From Planctomycetota bacterium (GTDB taxonomy: Bacteria; Planctomycetota; GCA-2746535), in NCBI GenBank assembly GCA_002746535.1, contig NVWA01000029.1, positions 22,381 to 86,380 of the forward strand: a DNA stretch of 64,000 bases, given 5' to 3'. Both the position numbers and the translations under genes were made by a program. Under the pieces are notes generated by a model. That model did no database searches and was not told where the DNA came from. It saw nothing but the letters and a program-made list of their open reading frames with translations. The stretch's first letter is position 1; each line of letters opens with the position of its first letter. Shown piece after piece: positions 1-10,475 of the stretch.

Positions 1-24
1 GAAAAAATGAGCCTAGCGAAATGA
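1..24 (+). CDS. 3' end of an upstream gene (partial)
   Basis: Frame 1 reads EKMSLAK and then a TGA at 22-24, overlapping the ATG at 21 as ATGA. This is the usual layout of translationally coupled genes and supports the start chosen for the next gene. Too little is present to identify it. In PVC bacteria such kinases often follow an ECF sigma-factor gene, but that is only a guess here. Confidence 0.35.
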   Translation, partial: EKMSLAK

Positions 25-3000
25 AAGAAAACTCTTCTGAAACTCCATCGGAACCTACTGATATGTTATTTGGTTATAAGGTAGAAGGATTTCTTGGTGA
101 AGGTGGGATGAGCAAGGTCTATCGTGTCAGAGACGAAGAATTTGATCGAGTATTAGCATTAAAAGTTTCAAATAATCTCTCCCCTCTTTCAATGATACGT
201 TTTATTTTAGAAGCCAAAATTACTGGTCAATTGCAACACCCATTAATTGCACCTGTATATAAGTTATCTGTCGAAAAAGATAATTCATGTAATTATACAA
301 TGAAGCGTATTCGAGGTTTAACTCTTAAAGAAATTTTAAAGAGCAAATCAATAAAAAATCCTGTTATATGTAAAAAATATAGTCGCAGACAATTGTTAAC
401 AATCTTTATTAGTCTTTGCCAAACCATGTCTTATGCGCATACACGAGGTGTCATTCATAGAGACATTAAACCAGAAAATATTATGCTGGGGAACTACGGT
501 GAAGTTTATTTGATAGACTGGGGATTGGCAAAAACATTTGGAAAGAATCTATATGAAAATAATGTAGATTCTCAAGATGATACGGACGATAACGATGATG
601 CAACCTTACTAAGTACCGATTTTTTGGAATTGAATATTGCTGAATCGATGAATATATCTAAAGTGGATTTTGAAGCATTAGCATTGGAAAAAACAATTGT
701 TTCAACTATCAGTAAAATTGAATTAAATTCTGACGAAAATGATTCTACATTAGAAAATGAAGATGATGATAAAACGACTTCAGAGGAATATGAAGACAAA
801 ACAATTATTAATGATGAAGAGTTTGGCACTTTAAATGATCAAACATTTATTTCAAACGATGAAGATACTAAAGGACATACCAAACAAGGTACAATCTTTG
901 GCACACCGATGTATATGGCTCCAGAACAAGCTCGCGGCAAAATCGAAGATCACGATCATCGTTCAGATTTATATGCGTTAGGTGTTATTTTATGGGAAAT
1001 CCTATTAGAAACACCCATGCGAAGAGGCTTTACTAAAAGAGGCAAAGAAGATTATTTATTTAAAATCTCTAAAGGTCATAGACCAGATCTGCATTCCTTG
1101 TTAAAAGGACATCGCCTAGAACCAGCGTTAAGAACTATATTGCTAAAATCAACTCACCCATTACAAAGTCATCGTTATCAATCCGGCGATGAATTAATAA
1201 ATGATTTGCAAGATTTTTTAGATGGTAAAAGAAAATGGAAATTAGTTCACGAAGAAGATTTTAGTGACTATCCTGATCAAGACGATGCACCAGATGGTTG
1301 GAAGGTATGGAAAGGTGATTGGTGTCTTCAGGATGGTTGCCTTGCTCCTTTATACGAAAAAGAATCCGTCATTCATCTTGACAAAGATATCATTGGCGAT
1401 GTTCGATTGGAAATAGAGGCAATGGTATTAGATGATAGATATGGTGAATTATCCCCCCTATTAGCCGCCCCAAAAATACCTATTAGAAGTGATTATGATG
1501 ATGGCTATTGTTTTCAATTTGGCGCCGATCATATGATTCATAGTAAAATTGCCAGAGATGGATTAGAAATCGCCTATGCACCTGGTGAAGCACCCACACC
1601 TGGAAAATGGCATCATATTACGGCTGAACTTCTTGAAGAACAAGTAAGACTTGAAGTTGATGGTAGGGTAATTGTCAATCAAAGAGATTTGTTTTCAGTC
1701 AATGGGCAGCGTATTGGTTTTTATTCATGGACACCTGACATTCGTATCAAATCTATTCGTGTTTATTCCGCTGGGGCTCCTATGGAGATAAATTACTTAG
1801 CTGTCCCTAATATTTTAATGAAAGCAAAGCATTTTAATAAAGCGAATGATGAATATATTCGTTTCAAAGAAAGTCATGCAGGTTCTTTAGAAGCCGATGA
1901 AGCTCTTTATAAAAGTATAAGATGCTTAATAGAACTCTCAAGATTTAACGAATGTTTACCCCAAATAGAAGTTTTAAAAAAAACACCAATGGCACCTTTG
2001 GCTTGGGTAGCTGAATCAGTACTATTTGAAAAATTGAATAAAGTTGATGATGAAGTCAAATCATTAAAAGCGGGATTAAAACATATTGATAAGAGCTTTG
2101 AAGGTTGGGAAGATCTTCTATTGCGAGTACAGGTTCGTGCTAAAGAAATTCTAGATCAAGATGATTGGAAGTCAGTCATAATCCTTCAGCAAGCATTGAT
2201 AGATAGTAAATGGCTTGGGCGTTATATACGTGGAAATGCTGTCATTGAAATCAATTCTACCTTAGCACATATTGGTGAGCATAATATGTCGCTTCAAAAT
2301 GTAAAAAAAGTCTTGCACGATTTTGACCAAGGAACTTTAAGTGTACGGTTGAAATTTCTTGAAGCTGATATAAATGAAAAACTCGCAAATTTTAAAAAAG
2401 TAGAATTGTTATATCAAGAATATAAAAATGATCCCTTTATAAATAAAATATTAGGAAGTGATCTGGACAGGAAGATAGGGGTTGTCTATCAACATCAAGG
2501 GCAACACCAAATCGCAAGGAAGTACTGGAAAAAAAGTATCAAAGCATTTTCAAATAATATCAGTGAATGTGCCGATATGTTGCATTACATTGCCAATAGT
2601 TATATCATTGATAGGAAATATTCTGAAGCTGAAGAAACTTATTTAAAGATCTCGACCGAATACCCAACAATAAAATACAAAGAACAGTTCAACTACGACG
2701 TTGGTATTGTTTATTGCTATATGCATAAATACGAAGAAGCAATAAAAATATTACAGTTAAATGAAGACGAAGGCCCCTGGGGAGCCTTCGGGATGATTGG
2801 TCATGCATACCTTCATCAGGGACGATTTGATGACGCTATAGCTTACTTTGAAAAAAAATTAAAACTATTCGCTGATAAACCAATATATAAAGTTAGAACT
2901 CTTCATAATTTAGCAAATGTATATCGTGAAAAAGGTGACTTTTCTAAATCATTGGATTTCATCTTTGAAATTTTAGAAGATTATAAAATTCATAGAAAAG

Positions 3001-3452
3001 AAATCAGCCAAGCATTGGTCAAAAGAGGAATAGTTGAATGCCAAATGGGAAAATTCAAAAAGGCTTTTAAAACCTTTAATGACAATTATCAGGAGTATCC
3101 AGACTTTAGGGGAAGCTATGATTATTTATATATCAAACAATTAGGGCTCCTACTAGGACAGAATGAAAATAAAAATCAAACAATAAACTATTTTAGGGGT
3201 ATTGAATTGTATGCTTTTAAATTATGTCTGCAGGGAATTCCAGGATCATGGAAAAAAGATGAGCGAGGAATTCTAATTACCCCATTCGAGGCAATGCGTA
3301 GATCTAACATTACATCTTGTTCAAGATTTCAGCATATTATTGATTTAAGAGCGAGTTTTGATTCTGCATGGAAACCATATAGTAGTGGCAGCAATTTATT
3401 TCTAAATATAGAAGCTATGCATAATCACTTTGATAATATGCCACGAGATTAA
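21..3452 (+). CDS. Ser/Thr protein kinase with LamG-like and TPR regions
   Basis: Hanks-type kinase: glycine loop GEGGMSKVY near residue 27, catalytic HRDIKPEN near 149, DWG (for DFG) near 166 and GTPMYMAPEQ near 294. The stretch between DWG and GTP is about 125 residues instead of about 20-25 and is very acidic, so the activation segment carries a long insert. Residues ~410-590 look like a concanavalin-fold (DUF1080/LamG-like) domain, with 'DGWKVWKGDW' and 'GKWHHITAE'. The rest, to 1143, is helical TPR-type repeats. No clear transmembrane helix was seen. It probably phosphorylates proteins in a signalling pathway typical of Planctomycetes and Lentisphaerae; the substrate is unknown. The start overlaps the stop of the preceding gene. 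Confidence 0.9.
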   Translation: MKENSSETPSEPTDMLFGYKVEGFLGEGGMSKVYRVRDEEFDRVLALKVSNNLSPLSMIRFILEAKITGQLQHPLIAPVYKLSVEKDNSCNYTMKRIRGLTLKEILKSKSIKNPVICKKYSRRQLLTIFISLCQTMSYAHTRGVIHRDIKPENIMLGNYGEVYLIDWGLAKTFGKNLYENNVDSQDDTDDNDDATLLSTDFLELNIAESMNISKVDFEALALEKTIVSTISKIELNSDENDSTLENEDDDKTTSEEYEDKTIINDEEFGTLNDQTFISNDEDTKGHTKQGTIFGTPMYMAPEQARGKIEDHDHRSDLYALGVILWEILLETPMRRGFTKRGKEDYLFKISKGHRPDLHSLLKGHRLEPALRTILLKSTHPLQSHRYQSGDELINDLQDFLDGKRKWKLVHEEDFSDYPDQDDAPDGWKVWKGDWCLQDGCLAPLYEKESVIHLDKDIIGDVRLEIEAMVLDDRYGELSPLLAAPKIPIRSDYDDGYCFQFGADHMIHSKIARDGLEIAYAPGEAPTPGKWHHITAELLEEQVRLEVDGRVIVNQRDLFSVNGQRIGFYSWTPDIRIKSIRVYSAGAPMEINYLAVPNILMKAKHFNKANDEYIRFKESHAGSLEADEALYKSIRCLIELSRFNECLPQIEVLKKTPMAPLAWVAESVLFEKLNKVDDEVKSLKAGLKHIDKSFEGWEDLLLRVQVRAKEILDQDDWKSVIILQQALIDSKWLGRYIRGNAVIEINSTLAHIGEHNMSLQNVKKVLHDFDQGTLSVRLKFLEADINEKLANFKKVELLYQEYKNDPFINKILGSDLDRKIGVVYQHQGQHQIARKYWKKSIKAFSNNISECADMLHYIANSYIIDRKYSEAEETYLKISTEYPTIKYKEQFNYDVGIVYCYMHKYEEAIKILQLNEDEGPWGAFGMIGHAYLHQGRFDDAIAYFEKKLKLFADKPIYKVRTLHNLANVYREKGDFSKSLDFIFEILEDYKIHRKEISQALVKRGIVECQMGKFKKAFKTFNDNYQEYPDFRGSYDYLYIKQLGLLLGQNENKNQTINYFRGIELYAFKLCLQGIPGSWKKDERGILITPFEAMRRSNITSCSRFQHIIDLRASFDSAWKPYSSGSNLFLNIEAMHNHFDNMPRD

Positions 3453-3616
3453 GCAATTATTCATAGGTTTGATTAACCTCATAAATATAAAGTAACAACT
3501 TTTTATTTATTTAAACTTTTTACCATATATCAATTTACTACTTTATTTAATTTAATTTTTGATACTGACTAATTTATAGGATATGCTATATAAAGAAATA
3601 CTAATTGGTCGAATAT

Positions 3617-4051
3617 ATGTCAGCAAACAGAGAAGTGCAGTTTTTAATAGTTGATGATGATGAAGTTGATCGTGAAGCTATTAGACGTGCTTTTAAAACA
3701 GAAAAAATATTGAACAATATTTTTGAAGCTGAAAATGGCGTTGAAGCTTTTGAATTTTTAAAATCAAAAAATAAAAATGATCTTCAGAATAATCCCATTA
3801 TTGTTCTGCTAGATTTAAATATGCCTAAAATGAATGGGCTAGAATTCCTATCTAAACTTCGCTTAGATGAAGATCTCAAAAGAACGATTGTATTTGTGAT
3901 TTCAACATCAGATGACGATGATGATAAAATAAAAGCATATGATTTTAATGTCGCTGGTTTTGTTAAAAAAGGAGCCATCAACCTAAGCATATCCAAGTGT
4001 ATTGCTATGCTAAATACCTATTCAAAAATAATTGAATTCCCACCATATTGA
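3617..4051 (+). CDS. Stand-alone response regulator receiver protein
   Basis: CheY-fold receiver without an output domain, of the Rcp1-like subgroup. It has the acidic pocket VDDDEVDRE, the phospho-acceptor Asp in LLDLNMPKMNG, the conserved Ser/Thr in 'VISTSDD' and Lys in 'GFVKKGA'. An in-frame TTG lies 12 bases upstream, but the ATG gives the normal family length. It probably relays phosphate from a histidine kinase outside the window. It is convergent with the sulfatase, with stops 2 bases apart. Confidence 0.85.
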   Translation: MSANREVQFLIVDDDEVDREAIRRAFKTEKILNNIFEAENGVEAFEFLKSKNKNDLQNNPIIVLLDLNMPKMNGLEFLSKLRLDEDLKRTIVFVISTSDDDDDKIKAYDFNVAGFVKKGAINLSISKCIAMLNTYSKIIEFPPY

Positions 4052-4053
4052 AC

Positions 4054-5670
4054 TTATTTAATATTTTTAAACCTTTCAGCCATTTCATGTTTACCCGTTT
4101 TTTCAGCCCAAAATTCAAGATCTAATTTAGACAAGTTAACTAATGGTTCCTTTTCAATTGATTTAATAATTTCATCTTCCAAAGGAGTTAAAAAGTCAAT
4201 CTCTTCTTTGACTACTAATTGAGGAGGCCAACTTGGTAATTGTGTATTTCTATTATTTGGGTTTTTAACATTTCCAAATGCTTCCATTTTATTTAATTCT
4301 CCATCTTGAACACAATCATCAATGCCCCAGAGTTCTTCGTATTTAATTAGATTAGATTTCAAGTAATGATAATTTTCGTTTTGCTCTGAAGATAGCGGCC
4401 CTTCCATAAGGTTATTATTCTCATGAGGATCATTTTCAAGATCAAGAAATAATTCAAACCCACCATTATAAAATTGAACATATTTATATTGTTCATTTCG
4501 CAGCATTCGCCATCGGTTCGCACCATGTTCGTATTTAATTTGGCCATTAGCACTGTATTGTAGGCTTCTATCTTTTTGTCCATTGTCGACCAAAAGACTT
4601 TCACCAGGTAATTCATGCTGCCCATTATATTCAACACCTGCAGCAGCTAAAATTGTTGGCAAAACATCATTTAAATCTACGAACTCTAATTTTCTCTGAC
4701 CTTTTGCTATTTTGCCAGGATACTTCAATATAAATGGTATCTTTGCGGCACCATCATAAGGCGAAGCTTTTTGAAATAATCCTAAGTCCCCTAACATTTC
4801 ACCATGATCTGAAGTAAAAATGATTAAGGTATCTTCTGTTAAATTTTGTTGGTCTAATTCATCTAATATACGTCCCAATTGATGATCTACATATGATATT
4901 GCAGAATAGTAGGCACGTTTTTGTCGCATGATACGAGGCATGTCACCAGTCATATCTCCTATTCCTGATGCATTTCTAATTTTAGGTGGTAGCTTTTCAT
5001 ATTCAATCGGAGCAATCGGCTCTGGAATATCAACATCATTATATAATTCTGCCCATTCATCAGGAATGTTATAAGGTGGATGTGGTTGAATCCAACTTAC
5101 CCACAAGAAAAAAGGATCTTTCTGGTTTTTCTGAAGAAAGTCTATGGTTCTATCCGCTACCCACTTTGAACCATGATGCTTCTCTGGAACTAAGCTACGT
5201 TGTGGCTGATGATATAATAAGTGCCGAACACCATGTTGGTGTTGTACATTACCTAAACCATTTTCTTTTAAATATAAAAGATAATCATCATCTTGTCTAT
5301 ATTTTGGCGTTTCCTCCATTAACTGCATTCGATGAAAGCCATGATGATTTCTCATAGGGGAAAAATGCATTTTACCAATAGCTTCACAATGATATTGTTG
5401 ATCACCCAATAATTGTGGTATGGTTGGAAGAGCCTCTTTCATAGGTCTCATGGCATTTGCAGAAAACCCATGAAACTTATCCGTCAAACCAGTTAATACA
5501 TTGTGCCGTGCCGGAATACAAACAGGATTTGGAGAATAGGCATTTTCATATAAACATCCCTCTTCAGCCAAACGATCTAGATTTGGCGTTTTCATAAGTG
5601 GGTTCAATAACCCAAGTGTATCGGACCTTTGTTGATCAGTAAAAAATAATATGATATTTGGTTTTGACAT
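4054..5670 (-). CDS. Sulfatase (Cys-type, formylglycine-dependent)
   Basis: Family S1 arylsulfatase fold. N-terminal metal residues lie in 'FFTDQQRSD', and the activation motif PVCIPARHNVLTG has Cys at residue 51, which would be converted to formylglycine. 'FTSDHGEMLGD' holds the second metal site. About 538 residues, normal for the family. The start is placed at MSKPNII; a start four codons upstream is possible. No signal peptide is visible, so it may act on internalised sulfated sugars. The substrate cannot be told from sequence. Sulfatases are greatly expanded in Lentisphaera and Planctomycetes that degrade marine sulfated polysaccharides. Confidence 0.92.
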   Translation of the reverse strand: MSKPNIILFFTDQQRSDTLGLLNPLMKTPNLDRLAEEGCLYENAYSPNPVCIPARHNVLTGLTDKFHGFSANAMRPMKEALPTIPQLLGDQQYHCEAIGKMHFSPMRNHHGFHRMQLMEETPKYRQDDDYLLYLKENGLGNVQHQHGVRHLLYHQPQRSLVPEKHHGSKWVADRTIDFLQKNQKDPFFLWVSWIQPHPPYNIPDEWAELYNDVDIPEPIAPIEYEKLPPKIRNASGIGDMTGDMPRIMRQKRAYYSAISYVDHQLGRILDELDQQNLTEDTLIIFTSDHGEMLGDLGLFQKASPYDGAAKIPFILKYPGKIAKGQRKLEFVDLNDVLPTILAAAGVEYNGQHELPGESLLVDNGQKDRSLQYSANGQIKYEHGANRWRMLRNEQYKYVQFYNGGFELFLDLENDPHENNNLMEGPLSSEQNENYHYLKSNLIKYEELWGIDDCVQDGELNKMEAFGNVKNPNNRNTQLPSWPPQLVVKEEIDFLTPLEDEIIKSIEKEPLVNLSKLDLEFWAEKTGKHEMAERFKNIK

Positions 5671-5835
5671 GAATACATCCAAGTTCTATTTAGTGTTTAT
5701 ACTAGTACTGTTTTTGAGCTGACTCTAAAATAAGAATACTTACAATCTTAGGAAATAGTATATCTAAATCACACCTCCCCTCTATCTCAATAATTAAATT
5801 GTTTGATATTAAGCTACCTACTTATGGAGAATCAC

Positions 5836-6273
5836 ATGAAAAAATAATTAATATTTCTTGTATTTTTTATCACATACTCATCTACTGTGCAAATATTCCC
5901 AGAGGATGATTCATTCAATGAATTTAAGATTAAACCTGTACAAACATTTGAATTTACTATAAATCCAAAAATTAAAGAATCTGATTTTAGCATGGAGATT
6001 TCTTTTACGGTTAAAAGTTATGGTGATGTCACTATAGCCATTACGTAAAAAGAATTGTTAGTGGTTTATCAAGAACTCTTATAAAATTTCCAGCAAAAAA
6101 TGGACGTTTTCTCAGTTGTTGACTCAAATGGTAATTTAATATTGCGCATAGGTCAATATGGAAATGTAGACTCTCAAGGTTCAAAAAGTCTTGCTCCTAT
6201 AGGTGGTGACGAAATAGGATTATTTCACCCCTGTTTTGTTGGAGTTCATGCTGATAAAAAACTGATTGTTTGA
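5836..6273 (+). pseudogene. Decayed secreted-protein gene
   Basis: The frame starts MKK and stops at once (TAA at 5845), then continues with a hydrophobic stretch (LIFLVFFITYSS) and an extended region, with more in-frame stops near 6046 and 6076, to the segment 'VVDSNGNLILRIGQYG' followed by 'GGDEIGLFHPCFVGVH'. This last part resembles the blade sequence of large propeller-like proteins of Planctomycetes and Lentisphaerae. All pieces are in one frame, so it reads as a gene inactivated by nonsense changes and probably internal deletion. Confidence 0.55.
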
Positions 6274-6330
6274 ACTAACAAAAGATCTTTTATATTGCAA
6301 CTTATACCACCATTGCGGGGAGTTCTTATT

Positions 6331-6714
6331 TCAGATTAGTTTCAGAGAAGTTAAAAGTTCTTTAACTTTGTCTAAGTGAATTGGTTTTACTAAATAACCA
6401 TCACATTGCTCCTTGAAAGCTTCAAGAATATTTTTGCTATCATCCAAACTAGTTGTCATAATTATTTTAGAAGCACCTGAAGTATTATTAGTTTCATGTT
6501 CATAAGCACGCATTTCTTTAAGAGCCTCTTGTCCATTTTTAACGGGCATATTAATATCTAGGCAAATTAAGTCATAGGGCTCTGATATGTATTCTTTAAA
6601 TGCTGCTACAGCTTCTTCGCCATTGACAGCGACATCACAAGTACCATATCGGCTCAACATGGAAACGAGTAAATTTCGATTAATGAAATTGTCTTCAACA
6701 ACTAATATTTTCAT
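6331..6714 (-). CDS. Stand-alone response regulator receiver protein
   Basis: CheY-like receiver domain of 127 residues with no output domain. It has the acidic pair in VVEDNFINRN, phospho-acceptor Asp in 'LICLDINMPVKNG', Thr in 'IMTTSLDD' and Lys in 'YLVKPIHLDK'. The 'NFINRNLL' helix resembles receivers of hybrid histidine kinases. No kinase gene is adjacent. It is preceded by ~150 AT-rich bases. Confidence 0.85.
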   Translation of the reverse strand: MKILVVEDNFINRNLLVSMLSRYGTCDVAVNGEEAVAAFKEYISEPYDLICLDINMPVKNGQEALKEMRAYEHETNNTSGASKIIMTTSLDDSKNILEAFKEQCDGYLVKPIHLDKVKELLTSLKLI

Positions 6715-6869
6715 TTTAAACCTTTTAGCAATACCTAACTCTATAAATTAGTTTACGCCATATTATTTGATAAAAATAATGAATTTAAGAAATTATTAAA
6801 AATATATTAAATTAGGTACATTCATTAAATATGATCTAATGAATAAATATAAATGAATGATATACGATA

Positions 6870-9800
6870 CTAGTGTGTAAGTCGCTTAATAGTTTTAGAT
6901 TGGTGAAAAGAACTATATGCGCCTGAATAACAATTTGAATAATGTTCTTTCATGATTTCATTACTTAGCACACGGTTTTTTCCATCTCTGACATCTTCTA
7001 AGATAATTTCACACCCATTATTACGAAGAGATTCCATAACATCTCGAAGGTCTAATTTTGTTAAAATATTTGGAATAATTAAATCGTGCGGGATATAATA
7101 ATAGCGATTCATCAAAACGGATTCATATGAAATTAATCCACCTCGAGCCAATATGGATTTAATTTTGACTTCGTCTGAAAGTATTGCACTAAATAAAGAT
7201 ACGATCATCCCCATGGCTTCCACGTAATTCATTTTATGCGGCCCTGTTTGCCTAAACCCCGTTTCTTCGAATTTAAATTTAGCTCCGGACTTACCATTGG
7301 GATCACTGAAACCTTCACCCCATAAGGAAATATTATTAGGATCAATATCTGTTCTTACTTTTAAATAGGCTAATACTGATCTTACATTTTTGACTCTTTC
7401 TCCAATCAATGTTTTTCCCATTTGTGCTAAATAAACTGAAGCATTATTGGCTGCAGAATCCGGCAATCTCAATGAATCCACTTCTGTCTCCCCTGTTCCT
7501 ATGACATCAATCAGCACAATTGCAATGCCACTTTTTAGACAGGTTAAAATTTCTTCGCTTCTTTCAAATAAAAACCTTTTCTTGCCTTCTTGGGCAATGC
7601 ATACTATAGCGCCGATTTTTTTAGAGTTAGTATTTGGCTTAATTATCCACATTGGAATACCTAATTGAGCTTTACCGGCTTCCAATTTATTAACCTTTAG
7701 CCATAAATTCTCAACTTGATAATCGTTCCATTGTTGATTTTTAAATTTTTCCGGAATAAAAACATCTGGCTTTGTACCGCCAAGAATTTTATCTAAAGAT
7801 AATATCAGGTAATATTTATTCTTAAGATTCAACCTATGATTTTTTTTTCGAAATTGATTAGCTTGATCAAGAAAAATCATATAAGGCTCATTAAACTTTT
7901 CATGGCTTTGATCACCAATAGTCTCTTTGATTTTATTCAATTTATTTAAATCAGATTTTGAAAGTGTAAAATGCTTCTTGATATAATCCACCCCATTGTC
8001 ATGCATGGTCGACTCGAGGTGATATTTTTTCAATCGCAATAAGACTTCATCATTTTTAGTTTCGGGTAAATTCAAATCCCACCATTTGTTTAATATTTTA
8101 TAAAAAGGAACTCGATGCATCCAATTGAAATGAGTAGCATGTGTATTTCTATCGCCGTGCAAAAATGTATGGTTGCTTTCTTTTTGATATAAACCATAAA
8201 CTTTTTTAGCATATGCATGAGCTGCTTTACTACGATCTCTCCAGGCAAATTCGTTTGCTTGAACAAAATGATTTGGAGCTCTCAAAACATTTATAAGTAT
8301 AGACGTCATTTCATTTTTGAGGGCTAATGGGTATGACCTAGCATAATCATGCCAACCAGAGATAATCCTTTTCTGATGAAAATTAAATGGCGCCGAAAGT
8401 GTTATCCTAGAATCTAATGCCGCTCCCATTGCACTTAAATCACCCCCGCCAGCAACTCCCCCGATTATTCCTATTTTTGTCTTATCAACATCTTTGCGAG
8501 TATATAAGTAATCAACTGTAGAAAGAATATCAGAAACAGACCAACCAAGAATTTCTTCACCAATTAATTTCATTTGACCACCGAGTAAATTCTTCTGATG
8601 GTTTTTATGATTCCATCTCGCAGCAACCCCTCTTTCACCAGAACCAAATAGATCAATTGCTATTGCAATACAACCTTGATCGGCTAGATTCTTACCCAAT
8701 GTCGACAAATCATATGCATTTCTTGTTGTATGATGAGCCGGTATCATAATCATGACAGGTTTCAACTTATCAGCATTAAGAGGCTCATAGATTGTGCCCA
8801 TAACAGGAACTCCATTCCTATTATTGAAAATAATTCCAGAAACTTTAATATCTGCTACATTGAATTCATATGCGATAGAAAAGTCGATCTTTTTTGCTTT
8901 TGGTAAGCCACCTTTCAAATTTGGAAATACAGATCTTATCAATTGGTCTTTTTTAACGGTTGAAAATCGGATCCAGTCATTTTTCGTTTTGATAGCATCT
9001 AAATCTTTAATCGCATTCTCACGATGAATATTTTTTTGGAGATTAATCCAATCCATTAGGCTGCTATTAGGTTTTATCTTTAATTTCGCATCACCTTGAA
9101 TAACAGCTTTTAATAAGTTCGGTTTAATCGAATTTTTTTGTAGTCCCTTGGTTTTCATTTTTTCAATGACTAACTGAGCAAATCGTAAAGGGACATGCGC
9201 GGTACCGCTGCCTGTTGTAGTCACAATCGATTCTTGATAAATATGATCAATTGCCTTTCTAGCTGTTCTGAAACGTATTACTTGAAACCACCATGGTTTA
9301 AGATCAGGAGTGTTTCCTGATGGAACATTACATTTACTAAGTAATTCTGAAAGATTCCCGACTAACGATGTACTCCAATAAGATTTTTTAATTTCTGTAT
9401 TGCATATGACACTTTTGAATGGAGGTAATTTTTTAACGCGCTTACCGCCTGAATTGCCACGATTAGTAATTAGTTTTGAATGTGGGTTAGTCGCAAATTG
9501 AACATAACCATAACCAACCGGACCCAAAAATATTTCGTTTACATCACCCGACCAGTGAGAGATTTCCTTTTTACTAATATTTTTCATATCATTATCGAAA
9601 TTGATAACATAAATACCAAATTCCTTTTTAGTGAACGCTACTCTAACTTCAGTCAGTTGAAATTCATCAGAAGCAATATTGCCAAAACTGGGTATTAATT
9701 TAATGGCAGGCAATTTCAACCAATCAGCATGACTTGCAGGTATTTTTTCTACTAACTGAGCTTTTGCTAAATAAGGATTTTTAGTTGTTATGGACTGATT

Positions 9801-10466
9801 AACGATGATCTCATACGATTTATCAAACGACATATTCGTTTCAATTGTATAGACTTTACTATATGAACGGAAAGGTTCAAAACCACGGTGCTGCCGTTCT
9901 CTCCCAATTTTTAACTTGATCACTTTCGAATCTTTTGATTTTACGATGCTTTCATGAAAAGCTATTTCTACTCTCCATTTCTTTGAACTAATTTTTACGG
10001 ATGAAAATATTTTTTGATCACGAATGAGTTGCTGTTTCTTTTTACCATTTTCACGAACCGAAACAGCACCCAAAGGATTTATTTGAGCCGTTAAATTTTT
10101 TATTCCATAAAAATTAAAAGAAATATTGTCGTCATACCATAAAGCTTCTCCATTTAATCCTTCTCTAGAAATTATTGAATCTGGCTCTACAATATCTACA
10201 CCTACGACAAACCATTGACCTACTTGCACGATTTCAATCGAAACATCATTATCTGGATTTTTTTTCTCGGTAAAATTCTTATTCATTTTAGATAATTTAT
10301 TTGCTCTGACCCAAATATCAGAATCCCCATTACCATTTAACAATATTGAACTAGGAACATTAGCTTTTGGCAAAGAGTCTATTTTGCTCTGTGACATACA
10401 GAACGTGAATACAAACATAAATATAAGTGTTAAGCCATTTCTTACTGAGGCAGATCTGTTTCGCAT
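6870..10466 (-). CDS. Large secreted protein: CBM9-like domain plus two alpha/beta-hydrolase-like halves
   Basis: A signal peptide (ending near CMSQS) is followed by a region like family-9 carbohydrate-binding modules ('ILLNGNGDSDIWVRANKL', 'GEALWYDDNISF'). A first alpha/beta-hydrolase-like domain near residues 550-770 has 'PVMIMIPAHHTTRNAY' and 'IAIDLFGSGERG'. A second, degenerate one starts near 985 ('AIVLIDVIGTGETE'). Where family members carry the nucleophile Ser (GASGG-type), the first domain reads GGVAGGG and the second LWGEGFSD, so both nucleophile positions look substituted. It is the last gene of a three-gene operon (9 bases after the PLP enzyme). A role in binding or remodelling extracellular glycans is inferred; esterase activity is doubtful. 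Confidence 0.75.
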   Translation of the reverse strand: MRNRSASVRNGLTLIFMFVFTFCMSQSKIDSLPKANVPSSILLNGNGDSDIWVRANKLSKMNKNFTEKKNPDNDVSIEIVQVGQWFVVGVDIVEPDSIISREGLNGEALWYDDNISFNFYGIKNLTAQINPLGAVSVRENGKKKQQLIRDQKIFSSVKISSKKWRVEIAFHESIVKSKDSKVIKLKIGRERQHRGFEPFRSYSKVYTIETNMSFDKSYEIIVNQSITTKNPYLAKAQLVEKIPASHADWLKLPAIKLIPSFGNIASDEFQLTEVRVAFTKKEFGIYVINFDNDMKNISKKEISHWSGDVNEIFLGPVGYGYVQFATNPHSKLITNRGNSGGKRVKKLPPFKSVICNTEIKKSYWSTSLVGNLSELLSKCNVPSGNTPDLKPWWFQVIRFRTARKAIDHIYQESIVTTTGSGTAHVPLRFAQLVIEKMKTKGLQKNSIKPNLLKAVIQGDAKLKIKPNSSLMDWINLQKNIHRENAIKDLDAIKTKNDWIRFSTVKKDQLIRSVFPNLKGGLPKAKKIDFSIAYEFNVADIKVSGIIFNNRNGVPVMGTIYEPLNADKLKPVMIMIPAHHTTRNAYDLSTLGKNLADQGCIAIAIDLFGSGERGVAARWNHKNHQKNLLGGQMKLIGEEILGWSVSDILSTVDYLYTRKDVDKTKIGIIGGVAGGGDLSAMGAALDSRITLSAPFNFHQKRIISGWHDYARSYPLALKNEMTSILINVLRAPNHFVQANEFAWRDRSKAAHAYAKKVYGLYQKESNHTFLHGDRNTHATHFNWMHRVPFYKILNKWWDLNLPETKNDEVLLRLKKYHLESTMHDNGVDYIKKHFTLSKSDLNKLNKIKETIGDQSHEKFNEPYMIFLDQANQFRKKNHRLNLKNKYYLILSLDKILGGTKPDVFIPEKFKNQQWNDYQVENLWLKVNKLEAGKAQLGIPMWIIKPNTNSKKIGAIVCIAQEGKKRFLFERSEEILTCLKSGIAIVLIDVIGTGETEVDSLRLPDSAANNASVYLAQMGKTLIGERVKNVRSVLAYLKVRTDIDPNNISLWGEGFSDPNGKSGAKFKFEETGFRQTGPHKMNYVEAMGMIVSLFSAILSDEVKIKSILARGGLISYESVLMNRYYYIPHDLIIPNILTKLDLRDVMESLRNNGCEIILEDVRDGKNRVLSNEIMKEHYSNCYSGAYSSFHQSKTIKRLTH

Positions 10467-10475
10467 ATTAATTCC

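Noticed and set aside
4986..5357. 123-codon plus-strand frame inside the sulfatase gene
   Set aside because: It lies antisense to a strongly conserved sulfatase with no independent support. Similar antisense frames in the propeller, PQQ and regulator genes were dismissed for the same reason.
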